The notes: generated from the letters alone by a model not told the origin. A stretch of 64,000 nucleotides of DNA from Gammaproteobacteria bacterium (GCA_029862045.1 JAOTYE010000002.1:186001-250000); one strand, 5' to 3'. Positions 49,729-60,051 are shown, numbered from the stretch's first letter. Translations and numbers: made by a program.

Positions 49729-50145
49729 CTAAAGCTGCCTCAAGCGTTCAAGATACTGCGATTCATCGGGCGCTCGATTCTGGCGCTGTGCTTCCCACAA
49801 CGTCTCAGCCAGGCAATCGATCATGCGATGCTCGGTGCTGTGGGCATCGCCGCTCTGTGCGGCGAGATCGCGAAAAATTGCCGCGATCCCCGCGGGCCGG
49901 TCCGTGGCCACCTGTTCACGGATGCCAAGGTGCAGGCCCATATGCAGAAACGGATTCGTTTCGCCCCCCTCAACGCTAAAGTTACGCTCGAGATCGCCCG
50001 TGACCGTGTCCTGGTATTCCGGGTGATCCGCGATAACCGCCGCGATCTGCGCCTCAAGCGGCGAGAGCATCTGCTTGTCGCATTGCTTGCGCCAGGTAGA
50101 TGCATACATCTTGCGTAACTCGTCACGGTCCTGACCGAAGATCAT
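49729..50145 (-). CDS. DUF1841 family protein
   Basis: The real start is probably the ATG at 50145, which overlaps the nth stop (ATGA) and gives 138 residues beginning MIFGQDRDELRKMYASTWRK. EAQIAAVIADHPEYQ, ERNFSVEGGETNPFLHMGLH and REQVATDRPAGIAAIF are the DUF1841 hallmarks. The family is conserved in gamma- and betaproteobacteria, often next to nth and rnf, but its function is unknown. A longer frame exists upstream but only covers nth. Confidence 0.87.
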   Translation of the reverse strand: MIFGQDRDELRKMYASTWRKQCDKQMLSPLEAQIAAVIADHPEYQDTVTGDLERNFSVEGGETNPFLHMGLHLGIREQVATDRPAGIAAIFRDLAAQSGDAHSTEHRMIDCLAETLWEAQRQNRAPDESQYLERLRQL

Positions 50146-50777
50146 GAGAATTGCTTGCGCCGGTACTCGCACGATTCGACGATCGGACACGCGCCACAGA
50201 GCGGTTTGCGAGCTTTGCAGATGTAGCGACCATGCAGGATTAGCCAATGATGTGCATTTTTCCTGAATTCGTCGGGCGTCAGGCGCACGAGACGCTTTTC
50301 GACCTCGAGCGGCGTCTTGCCCCGGGCAATACCGGTCCGGTTCGAAACGCGAAAGATGTGCGTATCGACCGCGATCGTCGGTTCGCCGAATGCCGTGTTC
50401 AGAACGACGTTCGCCGTTTTACGGCCCACTCCCGGTAGTTTTTCAAGTTCTTCGCGAGACTGGGGGACCTTGCTGCCATGCTCATCGATCAGAATTCGGC
50501 AGGTCTTGATAATGTTCCCGGCTTTGCTGTTGAACAGACCAATCGTCCTTATGTAGGGCTTGAGTCCGGAGACGCCGAGTTCGAATATCTTCTCAGGCGT
50601 ATTGGCGACCGGATAAAGCATGTCCGTCGCCTTGTTGACGCTGATGTCGGTCGCCTGCGCCGACAGAATCACCGCGATGAGCAACTCGAACGGACTGTCA
50701 TAGTGAAGTTCAGTGTCGGGACTCGGATCGAGCTCACGCAACTTCGCATAGATAGCCGTACGGATTTCCTTGTTCAT
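50142..50777 (-). CDS. nth: Endonuclease III
   Basis: The 211-residue protein has the helix-hairpin-helix and catalytic Lys in LPGVGRKTANVVLN, the catalytic Asp in IAVDTHIFRV, and the [4Fe-4S] ligands CKARKPLCGACPIVESC (spacing C-x6-C-x2-C-x5-C). It removes oxidised pyrimidines and cleaves the strand. The ATG overlaps the rnfE stop by one base, matching the rnfABCDGE-nth order of other gammaproteobacteria. Confidence 0.97.
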   Translation of the reverse strand: MNKEIRTAIYAKLRELDPSPDTELHYDSPFELLIAVILSAQATDISVNKATDMLYPVANTPEKIFELGVSGLKPYIRTIGLFNSKAGNIIKTCRILIDEHGSKVPQSREELEKLPGVGRKTANVVLNTAFGEPTIAVDTHIFRVSNRTGIARGKTPLEVEKRLVRLTPDEFRKNAHHWLILHGRYICKARKPLCGACPIVESCEYRRKQFS

Positions 50778-51445
50778 CAGCGAGACTGTCGCAGGCTGCG
50801 CTGCATGCCCGCATTGCGGCGCTTTTGATCGATGTAATTTTTGAGTGCAACAGCGATTGCGAGGCTGAAGAAAGCGCCGGGTGGCAGAATTGCAAGTAAC
50901 AATCCGCTGTCGGCGAATGAAAATCCGTGAAATGGCTCGCCGCCCGTAATCATATCGAGTCGCGACAGGATGGATGCTTGCCCAACAAGCTCGCGAAACG
51001 CGCCTATCCCCATGAGTAGCATCGCGAAGCCTGCTCCCATGCCAATTCCATCAGCAATGCTCGCGCCAATCGGGTTTCGAGACGCAAATATCTCTGCGCG
51101 CGCAACGATCGCGCAGTTTGTCACGATAAGCGGTATGAAAATGCCGAGCGAGCGGTCGAGCGTTGGAAACCAGGCTTTGAAAACGAGTTCGATGCACGTA
51201 ACAAGACTTGCGATGATCAATACGTATATAGGAATACGTATTTCCTGCCTGATCCAGCGTCGCGTCGCTGAGACAAGTGCATTCGAGAAGGTCAAGACAA
51301 ATAGTGTGGCAACCCCAAGCCCCAGGCCATTTACAAAAGTCGTGGTCACCGCCAACAGCGGGCACAGGCCGAGCAGCTGCACAAGCCCCGGGTTCTCCTC
51401 CCACAGGCCGGTTTGCAGTCTCTCGATGAATCCGCCCGATGTCAT
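50777..51445 (-). CDS. rnfE: Rnf electron transport complex subunit E
   Basis: This 222-residue integral membrane protein has six helices. The N-terminus LWEENPGLVQLLGLCPLLAV and IPLIVTNCAIVARAEIFASR are conserved in RnfE/RsxE/NqrD, the latter containing the Cys that helps form the membrane [2Fe-2S] site with RnfA. It pairs with RnfA as an inverted-topology homologue. Its C-terminus ends in a basic tail. Same-strand overlap with rnfG. Confidence 0.95.
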   Translation of the reverse strand: MTSGGFIERLQTGLWEENPGLVQLLGLCPLLAVTTTFVNGLGLGVATLFVLTFSNALVSATRRWIRQEIRIPIYVLIIASLVTCIELVFKAWFPTLDRSLGIFIPLIVTNCAIVARAEIFASRNPIGASIADGIGMGAGFAMLLMGIGAFRELVGQASILSRLDMITGGEPFHGFSFADSGLLLAILPPGAFFSLAIAVALKNYIDQKRRNAGMQRSLRQSR

Positions 51446-52077
51446 TCGGTTTCCTCTGTCGCCGGAAGGGAGAAAATCTCGTCACGATGCGCGTCGAAGT
51501 ATATCAAGGTGTCACGAATCGCCTTGATGACGGCGCGCGGCGTAATCGACGCACCTGTGAGTTGATCAAACTCGCCACCATCGCCCTTGATACCCCACGC
51601 CGTAACAACCGGGTCACCCATGGAGCGACCGTCGAACTGAAATACCCAATCGGATCGTGTCGAATCTATCTTGTCGCCGAGTCCCGGGGTTTCGCGATGC
51701 TGAAGGATCCGCACGCCGGTCACCGTGCCGTCGAAGCCGACACCTACCAGGATGCGGATCGCGCCTGAGAAGCCATCTCGCGCGGTGACAACGAACAGAA
51801 CCGCGACCGGTTGCTCGGCGGAAAATACCCGGTAGATGATGGCAGCGTCATTGCCAGGCAGATCGTGTGGTGGTTGCAGGACAAGACGTGACTCGCTGAC
51901 GCTACTGTCATAAAACACGCCGGCGAGCGCGGGTTGCAAGCTCTTTTCGAGGAGCGCTTTTTCATTGGCGGCGATGCGATCTTCGGTTAGCTGGTAGGTT
52001 GCGGCGACCAACGCTGTACAAATCGCCGCAATCACTGCGAGGGTCATGCCGGTCTTGATGACGGTCTGATCAGTCAC
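51442..52077 (-). CDS. rnfG: Rnf electron transport complex subunit G
   Basis: The 211 residues start with one transmembrane helix (about 10-28), then a periplasmic FMN-binding domain. FSGAIRILVGVGFDGTVTGV and HRETPGLGDKID are conserved. The flavinylation motif is DQLTGASITPRAV, with Ser in the position where Thr is more usual ([ST]GA[ST]); FMN would be attached there by ApbE, which is not in the window. The gene overlaps rnfD and rnfE by 4 bases each. Confidence 0.94.
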   Translation of the reverse strand: MTDQTVIKTGMTLAVIAAICTALVAATYQLTEDRIAANEKALLEKSLQPALAGVFYDSSVSESRLVLQPPHDLPGNDAAIIYRVFSAEQPVAVLFVVTARDGFSGAIRILVGVGFDGTVTGVRILQHRETPGLGDKIDSTRSDWVFQFDGRSMGDPVVTAWGIKGDGGEFDQLTGASITPRAVIKAIRDTLIYFDAHRDEIFSLPATEETE

Positions 52078-53126
52078 TGTCTGTCAGCGCGCCGTGGATG
52101 TCCGACGATGTGCGGTCGAGTGATGTAGTCGATCGCCGGCGTTGCCATGTTCATAAGCAATACCGCAAACGCTACTCCGTCAGCGAATGAGCCCCATTTT
52201 CGAATCGCGAAGATCAGGAAGCCGATGCCACAACCGTATACAAAGCGACCTTTTGGGCTCGTGGCGGCGGATACGGGGTCGGTCGCGATGAAGAACGCGC
52301 ACAGAATCGTTGCGCCCGAAAAAAGATGAAAGCCGGGACTCGCGTTCGCTCCCGGAGCAATGATGTACATCAGGCCAGCCGGGATCAGCAAGCCCGCGAA
52401 CACGCCTGCCGGAATTTGCCAGCGAATGATTTTCTTGACGAGTAGCCAGAATCCGCCGAACGCAAAGAAATTGCCGATCCACTCCCAGCCACGACCGCCG
52501 AAGTCACCCATCATCGGGTTGGTTCGTATCTCAGCATAGGTGCGCATGCCGCGGAGACCCGATTGCATCGCGTCGAGCGGCGTCGCACGGCTAATCGCGT
52601 CAAATGTCAGGGTATCCGGAAGCGATCCGGTCAGCGTATAACTGACGGTCTGGAGAACGGTCAGGCCGATGTAGTCGATGTCCCCCATGCGCGGCGCAAC
52701 CCACAGGTTCATCTCCATCGGAAACGCGACGAGTATGACAACATAGCCGGCCATGGCCGGATTGAAGACGTTAAAGCCAATGCCGCCATAAAGATGCTTC
52801 GCCACGACCACGGCGAACAAAGACCCGGTCGCCGTAACCCACCATGGCGTTAACGATGGTAACGCGAAGGCGAGTAGTGCCGCAGTAACCAGTGCGCTGT
52901 AATCGGCGAGGGCGGCTTCAGGGGCGCGGCTGCGGGCGCGCATCATCAATGCTTCGCCGCCGATGCAAAATGCTGACGCGACAAGCAGGTTGAACAGGAA
53001 TCCAGGCCCGAAATACCACACATGTGCAAGGGCAGCCGGAATCAGCGCGGCGAGAACCTGCAACATCATTGCTGCGACATCGGCCTTCGGTGCCAGATAG
53101 GGCGCTTCTCGTCTGACGAATTCCAC
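52074..53126 (-). CDS. rnfD: Rnf electron transport complex subunit D
   Basis: The 350-residue protein has about nine transmembrane helices and resembles NqrB. The covalent FMN site is in the region DAISRATPLDAM. In RnfD the residue before the ATP-L part is commonly Gly or Ser, so the Arg here is a small departure. HLYGGIGFNVFNPAMAGYV and ATDPVSAATSPKGRFVYGCG are the family's best-conserved parts. It lies 2 bases after rnfC. Confidence 0.94.
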   Translation of the reverse strand: MEFVRREAPYLAPKADVAAMMLQVLAALIPAALAHVWYFGPGFLFNLLVASAFCIGGEALMMRARSRAPEAALADYSALVTAALLAFALPSLTPWWVTATGSLFAVVVAKHLYGGIGFNVFNPAMAGYVVILVAFPMEMNLWVAPRMGDIDYIGLTVLQTVSYTLTGSLPDTLTFDAISRATPLDAMQSGLRGMRTYAEIRTNPMMGDFGGRGWEWIGNFFAFGGFWLLVKKIIRWQIPAGVFAGLLIPAGLMYIIAPGANASPGFHLFSGATILCAFFIATDPVSAATSPKGRFVYGCGIGFLIFAIRKWGSFADGVAFAVLLMNMATPAIDYITRPHIVGHPRRADRQ

Positions 53127-53128
53127 CG

Positions 53129-54646
53129 CTAGTCCTCGTCCGGCTTTTCTTGCTTGCGTTTCATGATCTCGGCGATCGTGTCCGGGGCCGCTGATTTTGC
53201 CGCTTCTTTTTGTAGCGAAAGCTCCGCTTCGCGTGCCTGTTGCTCTTTCTCGAGACGTTCATTGCGTGCCTCAAACCGCACACGGGCACGGTCGGCACGG
53301 GCTTTCTCGTCGGCTTGCTCGCGTATGCGGGCTTTGGCCGTGCGAAAATCTGCGGTCAGAGGAATATGGCTCGGGCAAACAAGATCGCAGCAACCACATT
53401 CGATGCAGTCAACGAGACCGTAACTCCGCATCTTTGTTTCATCGTCGGCGCACGCATACCAGAACAACTGTTGCGGCAGCAATTGTATGGGGCAGACAGC
53501 AGCACATTCACCACACCGGATACATGGCATTTCGGCAGCCGCTGAAGGCACCTCTGATAAGACCAAAATGCAATTCGTCGCCTTGACGAGTGGCACACGA
53601 TCGGTCGTGACGGATTTTCCGGTCATTGGCCCGCCAATGATCAGCTGTTCCGCGCGTTCGGTGTAACCGCCGACAAAATTGATGATGTCGGATATCGTCG
53701 TACCGAGTCGCGCTTCGACGTTCATTGGCTGTGTGACGCCGTCCCCGGTCACCGTCGTGATTCGCGATACAAGCGGTTCGTTATCGGTGATCCAGTTGTA
53801 GATGGCGGCAGCTGTGCCTACGTTCTGCACAAGGCAGCCAACATCGGTCGGTAACCCACCTGTGGGCACTTCCAGGTTCGTGACGAGTTGTACCAATTGA
53901 TCCTCACCGCCCGACGGGTAAATAGTCGGTACTTGCTTGAGGACAATGCGCTCATCGTTGAGTTCGGCCAATACTTCGCCGAGCCGATGAATGGCTTCGG
54001 GCTTGTCGCTCTCCACAGCGATGTAGCAGACGTCGACTTCGAGGGCGTGCAAGAGTATTTGCGCGCCGCCAATTACCTCGCGTGCGTACTCGCGCATGAG
54101 CATGTCATCACAACTGATGTAGGGTTCGCACTCGACACCGTTCAGAATCACGTAGTCGAGCTCGCATGTAATCGCTTGCATCAGTTTTTGTGCCGTTGGA
54201 AATACGGCACCGCCAAGCCCGACGATCCCGCCCTGCAGGACTTTCGTTAGCAGCACATCGGCAGGCAACGTGTCATAAGCCGGCAGTATTTCGGCAGCTT
54301 CAATGGCGCGGTCTTCACCGTCGCATTCGATGACAATACACGGTGCGTTATCACCATGACGGCGTGAAACAGGCCATGGCTCAATCGCGATGACCTTACC
54401 GGATGATGACGCATGCACTGGTGCGCCAAGCGAGCCTTCCGGATCGGCGATCAATTGGCCCTTGAGTACGCGCTCGCCGATCCCGACGATGGGTTGCGCC
54501 GGATCACCGGCGTGTTGTGTGATCGGCAAAACGAGTTGTCCCGGAACCGGAATTTTTCGGATTGGTTCGGCGGTCGAGATGTTTTTGTGCGCCTCCAGCC
54601 GCAGCCCGCCGTGCAACTTGCCGAGATCATAGGTTGGCGCACTCAT
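53129..54646 (-). CDS. rnfC: Rnf electron transport complex subunit C
   Basis: This 505-residue protein contains the NADH/FMN-binding domain (GGLPTDVGCLVQNVGTAAAI) and the SLBB-type segment. The two [4Fe-4S] sites are CIRCGECAAVCP and CIECGCCDLVCP. RnfC in enterobacteria has a long Ala/Lys-rich C-terminal extension; here the tail after the clusters is only about 80 residues of charged coiled coil. RnfC takes electrons from NADH. The gene overlaps rnfB by 4 bases. Confidence 0.96.
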   Translation of the reverse strand: MSAPTYDLGKLHGGLRLEAHKNISTAEPIRKIPVPGQLVLPITQHAGDPAQPIVGIGERVLKGQLIADPEGSLGAPVHASSSGKVIAIEPWPVSRRHGDNAPCIVIECDGEDRAIEAAEILPAYDTLPADVLLTKVLQGGIVGLGGAVFPTAQKLMQAITCELDYVILNGVECEPYISCDDMLMREYAREVIGGAQILLHALEVDVCYIAVESDKPEAIHRLGEVLAELNDERIVLKQVPTIYPSGGEDQLVQLVTNLEVPTGGLPTDVGCLVQNVGTAAAIYNWITDNEPLVSRITTVTGDGVTQPMNVEARLGTTISDIINFVGGYTERAEQLIIGGPMTGKSVTTDRVPLVKATNCILVLSEVPSAAAEMPCIRCGECAAVCPIQLLPQQLFWYACADDETKMRSYGLVDCIECGCCDLVCPSHIPLTADFRTAKARIREQADEKARADRARVRFEARNERLEKEQQAREAELSLQKEAAKSAAPDTIAEIMKRKQEKPDED

Positions 54647-55131
54647 GACAGGCTTCGCATGCTAATACAGTCGACCGGGCAGGGCGCGACGCAGAGCTCG
54701 CAACCTGTGCACTCGGCTTCGATAATCGTATGCATTAGCTGATGGGCGCCGACGATCGCGTCAACAGGACATGCGCTGCGGCAATGCGTGCAGCCGATGC
54801 AGAGCGATTCATCAATAACGGCGGCAGCACGTTCCAGCATCGGCTGTGCAGCCAATGGGAGGACCTCTTTGCCGAGTTTTGCGGCCAGGCGCCGAATCGT
54901 ATCGACTCCCCCAGGAGGGCACAGATTGATTTCCGCAGTGCCGGCGACGATTGCTTTTGCATAGGGCCGGCAACCCGGGTAGCCGCATTGCGCACACTGT
55001 GTTTGCGGCAGCAGTTCATTGACCTGCTCAACAAGTGCGCCGGAGTCGGAAGGCAGCGTGCGGGACGCGTAACTCAACGCCAGTCCGGCGAGCAGGGCGA
55101 TTACGGCAATTGTCAGGATGGCCGTCCACAT
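54643..55131 (-). CDS. rnfB: Rnf electron transport complex subunit B
   Basis: The 162-residue protein has one N-terminal membrane helix (about 3-22). It is followed by the 4Fe-4S domain CAQCGYPGCRPYAKAIV ending NLCPPGG, and a ferredoxin domain with two clusters: CIGCTHCRSACPVDA and CTGCELCVAPCPVDC. At 162 residues it is about 30 shorter than E. coli RsxB, mostly at the C-terminus after the last cluster. It accepts electrons from the RnfC side of the complex. Its start is 15 bases after the rnfA stop. Confidence 0.95.
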   Translation of the reverse strand: MWTAILTIAVIALLAGLALSYASRTLPSDSGALVEQVNELLPQTQCAQCGYPGCRPYAKAIVAGTAEINLCPPGGVDTIRRLAAKLGKEVLPLAAQPMLERAAAVIDESLCIGCTHCRSACPVDAIVGAHQLMHTIIEAECTGCELCVAPCPVDCISMRSLS

Positions 55132-55146
55132 ATCCGGTCACACAGG

Positions 55147-55728
55147 TCACGGCCGGGCCATGCCCGAGAACCCCATGAAGGCCAGCGACATGATACCGGC
55201 GGTCATCAGCGCAATTGCTGTGCCGCGAAATGGCGCAGGAATATCAGCGGCATCAAGACGCTCGCGAATCGTTGCGAACATGACGAGCACCAAAGCGAAA
55301 CCCGCTGAGGCGCCGAATCCGAAGAACACGGACTGCACGAATCCCTTCGACTGTTGCACATTAAGCAATGCAACGCCGAGCACGGCACAGTTTGTGGCAA
55401 TCAGCGGAATGTAGATGCCCAGCACCTGATTCAGCAATGGACTCAGGCGGCGCACCATGATCTCTGTGAATTGTACGCTTGCGGCAATCACGAGAATAAA
55501 ACTGATCGTGCGCAGGTACTCGAGGTCCAGGGGTACGAGAACGTACTCGTGTATCAGATAGGCAGTCGCCGACGACAGCGTCAGTACGAATGCTGTGGCG
55601 AGCGACATACCGGTTGCCGCTTCGAGATTACGGGATACACCCATGAACGGACACAGGCCGAGGAACCGCACCAGCACGAAGTTGTTGACGAGAACCGTGC
55701 CAACAAGGATGACGATGAGTTCTGTCAT
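55147..55728 (-). CDS. rnfA: Rnf electron transport complex subunit A
   Basis: The 193 residues form six transmembrane helices. [20 protein letters not shown] and [18 protein letters not shown] carry the conserved cysteines that coordinate the membrane iron-sulfur centre with RnfE. It is the first rnf gene and lies only 11 bases after the metG stop on the same strand, so metG and rnf may share a transcript. The complex couples electron flow between ferredoxin and NAD to ion movement. Confidence 0.96.
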   Translation of the reverse strand: MTELIVILVGTVLVNNFVLVRFLGLCPFMGVSRNLEAATGMSLATAFVLTLSSATAYLIHEYVLVPLDLEYLRTISFILVIAASVQFTEIMVRRLSPLLNQVLGIYIPLIATNCAVLGVALLNVQQSKGFVQSVFFGFGASAGFALVLVMFATIRERLDAADIPAPFRGTAIALMTAGIMSLAFMGFSGMARP

Positions 55729-55739
55729 AGTCTGCCTGT

Positions 55740-57746
55740 TTACTTGACGCGCATTCCAGGTTCGGCACCGTCATCAGGTGCTAGCAGGAAAATGTCTTTG
55801 CCTCCGGGTCCCGCCGCGAGCACCATGCCTTCGGATACGCCAAACCGCATTTTTCGAGGTGCGAGATTGGCGACGACAATTACATGCCGCCCGACGAGGC
55901 TCTCAGGCTCGTAGGCTTCCTTGATTCCGGCAAAGACACTACGCGTCGAATCGCCAAGATTGAGAGTCAATGCGAGGAGCTTGTCCGCGCCTTCGACGGA
56001 TTCGGCTTTATCGATCCGCGCAATGCGCAGGTCCACCTTGGTGAAGTCATCAATGCTGATGTAGTCGTCGTCGGCCACGGTCTCGGGCTCCTTAGTGCTT
56101 TCTTTTGACTGCTCAACTATGTCGTTGACCTGTTGTGGTTCGACACGCGTCAACAGCGGCTTGAATTTGCTAATGGTCGTCCCAAGCAGTGGCTCGGTCG
56201 CCGCGTCCCAGTTCCACTCTGCCTCACCAAGAAACGCGCGAGCGTCATCAGCGACAGTCGGAATTACCGGGGTTAAATAGATCATGAGGCTGCGGAACAT
56301 GTTCAGTCCCTGAGTACAGACAGCCTGCACTTCGTCGAGTCGTTCGTCGTGCTTTATCATGACCCAGGGTTTTTTCTCGTCTATGTAACGATTTGCCGTA
56401 TCGGCGAGACTCATGATCATTCGCATCGCTTTGGAATATTCCCGGCGTTCGAAATGCTCGGCAATTTTCTCCGATGCATCTGCAAACTCGGCAAATAGCT
56501 CGGGTTCGGGAAGGGCATTTGCAAGCTGGCCCTTAAATCGTTTACCGATGAATCCGGCACAGCGACTCGCAATATTAATCAGCTTGCCGACAAGGTCGGA
56601 ATTCACACGAGCCGTGAAGTCGTCGAGGTTGAGGTCGATGTCTTCGATTGTCGGCCCGAGCTTCGCCGCGTAGTAGTAACGCAGGTATGCGGGGCTCAGG
56701 TTATCCAGATACGTGCGCGCTTTTATGAACGTGCCGCGCGACTTGGACATTTTTTGCCCGTTAACCGTCAGGAAGCCATGCGCGAAGACACTTGTCGGTG
56801 TCCGAAAGCCCGCCCCCTGCAAGACAGCGGGCCAGAACAAGGTATGAAAATACATTATGTCCTTGCCGATGAAGTGGTACACCTCCGTGTCATGGCCGGG
56901 GCGCCAGTATTCGTCGAAGTCGAGGTCGTCGCGGCGCGCGCACAAATGCTTGAAGCTCGCGGGATAGCCAACCGGCGCATCGAGCCAGACATAAAAATAC
57001 TTGTCCTCGGTGTCAGGAATACGAAAACCGAAATAAGGTGCATCGCGTGAGATATCCCAGTCCCGCAAGCCGGCCTCAAACCACTCTTCGAGTTTGGCGA
57101 GTACGTTCTTGTCAAGCGTTGCATGTTTCATCCAGTCGCGCAGCCGTTTCTCGTATTCGCTGAGCTTGAAGAAATAGTGCTCCGACTCTCGTTTGATCGG
57201 GGCGGTACCTGACAATACCGATATCGGGTCGATCAGATCGGCAGGCGTGTAAGTCGCTCCGCAAACCTCGCAGGCATCGCCGTACTGGTCTTCGCTCTTG
57301 CAGCGGGGACAGGTGCCGCGGACGAAGCGATCCGGCAGGAACATACCCTCTTTCTCATCGTAAGATTGCTCGATCGTGCGCGTATAGATGTCCCCTGTGT
57401 CACGCAGCGCCTCGTACATCTCGACCGTAAGCGCCTCGTTCTCCGGTGAGTGCGTTGTGTGAAAGTTGTCGAAATCGACGCCAAATCCAGCGAAGTCGCG
57501 GACAAATTCCTGACTGACTTTTTCTGTAAGTTCTTCAGGCGAAACGCCCAATTCGCGCGCCTTGAGCATGATCGGAGTGCCGTGCGAGTCGCTCGCGCAA
57601 ACGTACGTGCATTTGTGGCCGCGGAGCTTCTGGAAGCGGACCCAAAGGTCGGTCTGCAGATATTCGACGAGATGACCCATGTGGAGTGACCCACTTGCAT
57701 ACGGCAAGGCACTCGTAACGAGGATTTTTCTTGGTTTTCGGGCCAT
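55740..57746 (-). CDS. metG: Methionyl-tRNA synthetase
   Basis: The 668-residue protein has the class I motifs [12 protein letters not shown] (HIGH) and [11 protein letters not shown] (KMSKS), plus two zinc knuckles ([17 protein letters not shown]). The C-terminal 110 residues, [20 protein letters not shown], are the tRNA-binding EMAP/dimerisation domain. It charges tRNA-Met. It is the first gene of the minus-strand run into rnf. mrp and dcd, frequent metG neighbours, are about 5 kb away on the other strand. Confidence 0.97.
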   Translation of the reverse strand: MARKPRKILVTSALPYASGSLHMGHLVEYLQTDLWVRFQKLRGHKCTYVCASDSHGTPIMLKARELGVSPEELTEKVSQEFVRDFAGFGVDFDNFHTTHSPENEALTVEMYEALRDTGDIYTRTIEQSYDEKEGMFLPDRFVRGTCPRCKSEDQYGDACEVCGATYTPADLIDPISVLSGTAPIKRESEHYFFKLSEYEKRLRDWMKHATLDKNVLAKLEEWFEAGLRDWDISRDAPYFGFRIPDTEDKYFYVWLDAPVGYPASFKHLCARRDDLDFDEYWRPGHDTEVYHFIGKDIMYFHTLFWPAVLQGAGFRTPTSVFAHGFLTVNGQKMSKSRGTFIKARTYLDNLSPAYLRYYYAAKLGPTIEDIDLNLDDFTARVNSDLVGKLINIASRCAGFIGKRFKGQLANALPEPELFAEFADASEKIAEHFERREYSKAMRMIMSLADTANRYIDEKKPWVMIKHDERLDEVQAVCTQGLNMFRSLMIYLTPVIPTVADDARAFLGEAEWNWDAATEPLLGTTISKFKPLLTRVEPQQVNDIVEQSKESTKEPETVADDDYISIDDFTKVDLRIARIDKAESVEGADKLLALTLNLGDSTRSVFAGIKEAYEPESLVGRHVIVVANLAPRKMRFGVSEGMVLAAGPGGKDIFLLAPDDGAEPGMRVK

Positions 57747-57827
57747 GCGTGGCAGTCAGAATCTACTTGGGTTCAAAGGCCGCGATTATGCCACGTGTCG
57801 CCCGTTACGATGGGATTTATCGCTGTA

Positions 57828-58889
57828 TCAGACTTCGTCCTTGAAGCGTTCGAACTTGGACTTGTTGTTAGCCTGTTGGTAGGCCTCGCGGCCAGAGACA
57901 AATGCTTTTTCGACGAGCTCCATCAGGGCGGCGTCCATGGTCTGCATGCCAACATTGCCGCCCGACTGCATCGCCGTCTCGAGCTGGTCGAGCTTGCCCT
58001 GGCGGATAAGGTTGGAGACCGCCGAAGTATTGATCAGGACCTCAAGCGCGGCGATACGGCCGGGCTTGCCCTTGGTCGGTAGCAATTGCTGCGACACGAC
58101 GCCTCGCAAGGAAGTGGAGATCATCGTTCGAATGTGGTCCTGCTTGTTTGACGGGAACGAGTTGATGATGCGATCCACGGTTGGAGCTGCGCCGTTCGTG
58201 TGCAACGTGCCCAAGACGAGAATACCCATCTCGGCAGCAGTGACCGCGACACTGATGGTCTCAAGATCACGCATTTCGCCGACGAGAACGACATCGGGGT
58301 CTTCACGCAATGCCGAATGCAGTGCTTCGGCAAACGTCGTGGTGTGTACGCCGATTTCGCGCTGGCTGACCAGGCTGTTCTGCGTTTTGTGAACGAACTC
58401 AACCGGGTCTTCAATCGTCAGAATATGACCCTTCATGGTCTTGTTAATCTGGTCGATCATCGCGGCAAGTGTGGTCGACTTTCCCGACCCCGTCTTGCCC
58501 GTGACGAGGATCATTCCCGATGTCTGCTTGCACATATCGTGAATCACCTTCGGCATGTCGAGTTCCTGGAGCGTTAGCGCTTTGGAAGGAATCGCACGAA
58601 AGATCGCGCCGATACCATTCAGGTGACGAAACACATTAACGCGAAATCGTGACACATCCGGAATTTCGTAGGCGAAATCGGCTGCTTCGTCTCTCTCAAA
58701 GGCACGCTGCGTTGTGCCGTCCATGATCTCGTACATGGCTTCCTGGAGCGTCTCGGTCACTATTCGTTCTTCCATCATGATCTGCAGGATCCCATGCACG
58801 CGTATACGTACGGGATCGCCCGACACCATGTGCAAATCGGAAGAATTGCGCTTTAACGCCTCTTGCAAATAATGATCGATCTTGTTCAT
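57828..58889 (-). CDS. PilT/PilU-type ATPase, second copy
   Basis: The 353-residue protein has the PilT ATPase core: GKTGSGKSTTLAAM (Walker A), HILTIEDPVEFVH and ALREDPDVVLVGEMRDLET (Walker B region), and TLHTNGAAPTVDRI. The C-terminal AIRNLIRE motif of PilT, required for retraction, here reads AVSNLIRQ, close but not identical. PilT/PilU power retraction of type IV pili. Its ATG overlaps the preceding PilT-like gene's stop by 4 bases. No pilin or other pil genes are in the window. Confidence 0.92.
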   Translation of the reverse strand: MNKIDHYLQEALKRNSSDLHMVSGDPVRIRVHGILQIMMEERIVTETLQEAMYEIMDGTTQRAFERDEAADFAYEIPDVSRFRVNVFRHLNGIGAIFRAIPSKALTLQELDMPKVIHDMCKQTSGMILVTGKTGSGKSTTLAAMIDQINKTMKGHILTIEDPVEFVHKTQNSLVSQREIGVHTTTFAEALHSALREDPDVVLVGEMRDLETISVAVTAAEMGILVLGTLHTNGAAPTVDRIINSFPSNKQDHIRTMISTSLRGVVSQQLLPTKGKPGRIAALEVLINTSAVSNLIRQGKLDQLETAMQSGGNVGMQTMDAALMELVEKAFVSGREAYQQANNKSKFERFKDEV

Positions 58890-59998
58890 TGATTCATTAA
58901 TTTCTCATTACCGCCAGTATCGATGACCGGCACCAGCTCCGTGTCGGTGACGAAGCGTGCGAATTTGCGCTTGTCATTCGCGAATCGATACGCATCGTCG
59001 GGGTCTACTTGTTTGCGGTTGATGGCATCGAGCAGCGACTGGTCCATGAGCTGCATGCCCAGGTCTCTTCCGGTTTGCAGTTGCGACGGAATTTGATGGG
59101 TTTGATCCGTCGATATCAGTTTCGAAATAGCGCGGTTGTTCACAAGTATTTCGAGCACCGCTCGTCGCCCGCGACCGTCAGGCGTCTTGCACAGTACCTG
59201 CGTTACGACGGCTTTCAGGCTCATGGAGAGAAATGCTTTAGTTTGTTCGCGCAGCTCGCCAGGCAACGCATCGATTACGCGGTCGATGGTTTTGACGGCG
59301 CTGGTTGTATGCAATGTTCCGAGTACGAGGTGGCCTGTCTCGGCGGCGGTCATCGCCATTGAAATCGTTTCAGCATCACGCAACTCGCCGACGAGAATGA
59401 CGTCCGGATCCTCGCGCATTGCAGAGCGGACACCATCGGCGAACGATGTAAGATGCGTACCGAGCTCGCGTTGCACAACCTGGCATTTCTTGCTCGGGTG
59501 CACAAACTCGATTGGATCTTCGAGGCTGATGATGTTTACCGCGCGCGTTTGGTTGAGGTGATTGATCATCGCTGCGAGCGTTGTCGACTTACCCGTTCCG
59601 GTCGAGCCGGTAACGAGCACCATGCCCTGATGAAAGTCGCAAAAGTCAGTAAGTATTTTCGGTACGTCGAGCTGTTCGAGCGTAGGGACCTCGCCGGGGA
59701 TAAACCGGAACACGGCACCGTAGCCGGTCAGCTTGCGAAACACGTTAACGCGAAAGCGACCCCCTTCCTCACCGACGTATGAAAAGTCGAGATCGTGGCC
59801 CCCCTCGAGCTTCTCTTTTTGATTGCTGGTCAAGATTTCGAGGATGTAGGTCTCGAGTTCCGTGTCCGACAACTCGCGGAACTTGATGGGCATCAGATCG
59901 CCGTTCATACGCAGCATGGGAGGTACACCGACCGAGAGGTGTACATCAGAACAACCCTGCGCGAGACCGAGCTTTAAAAACGAGTCGATACGAGCCAT
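58886..59998 (-). CDS. PilT/PilU-type ATPase, first copy
   Basis: The 370-residue protein shares the core with the next gene: GSTGTGKSTTLAAM, NIISLEDPIEFVHPSKKCQV, AMREDPDVILVGELRDAET and TLHTTSAVKTIDRV. The AIRNLIRE-equivalent reads AISKLIST, so it departs more from PilT and resembles PilU or an auxiliary motor. It is the first of two tandem PilT-type genes on the minus strand, following a HEAT/kinase gene by about 100 bases. An ATP-driven regulator of pili or of a related secretion machine is likely. Confidence 0.91.
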   Translation of the reverse strand: MARIDSFLKLGLAQGCSDVHLSVGVPPMLRMNGDLMPIKFRELSDTELETYILEILTSNQKEKLEGGHDLDFSYVGEEGGRFRVNVFRKLTGYGAVFRFIPGEVPTLEQLDVPKILTDFCDFHQGMVLVTGSTGTGKSTTLAAMINHLNQTRAVNIISLEDPIEFVHPSKKCQVVQRELGTHLTSFADGVRSAMREDPDVILVGELRDAETISMAMTAAETGHLVLGTLHTTSAVKTIDRVIDALPGELREQTKAFLSMSLKAVVTQVLCKTPDGRGRRAVLEILVNNRAISKLISTDQTHQIPSQLQTGRDLGMQLMDQSLLDAINRKQVDPDDAYRFANDKRKFARFVTDTELVPVIDTGGNEKLMNQ

Positions 59999-60051
59999 TT
60001 AGGCCTGAACTCCAACAAATCAGACAGTTGCGTCTATCCTAGGCCGAAATT

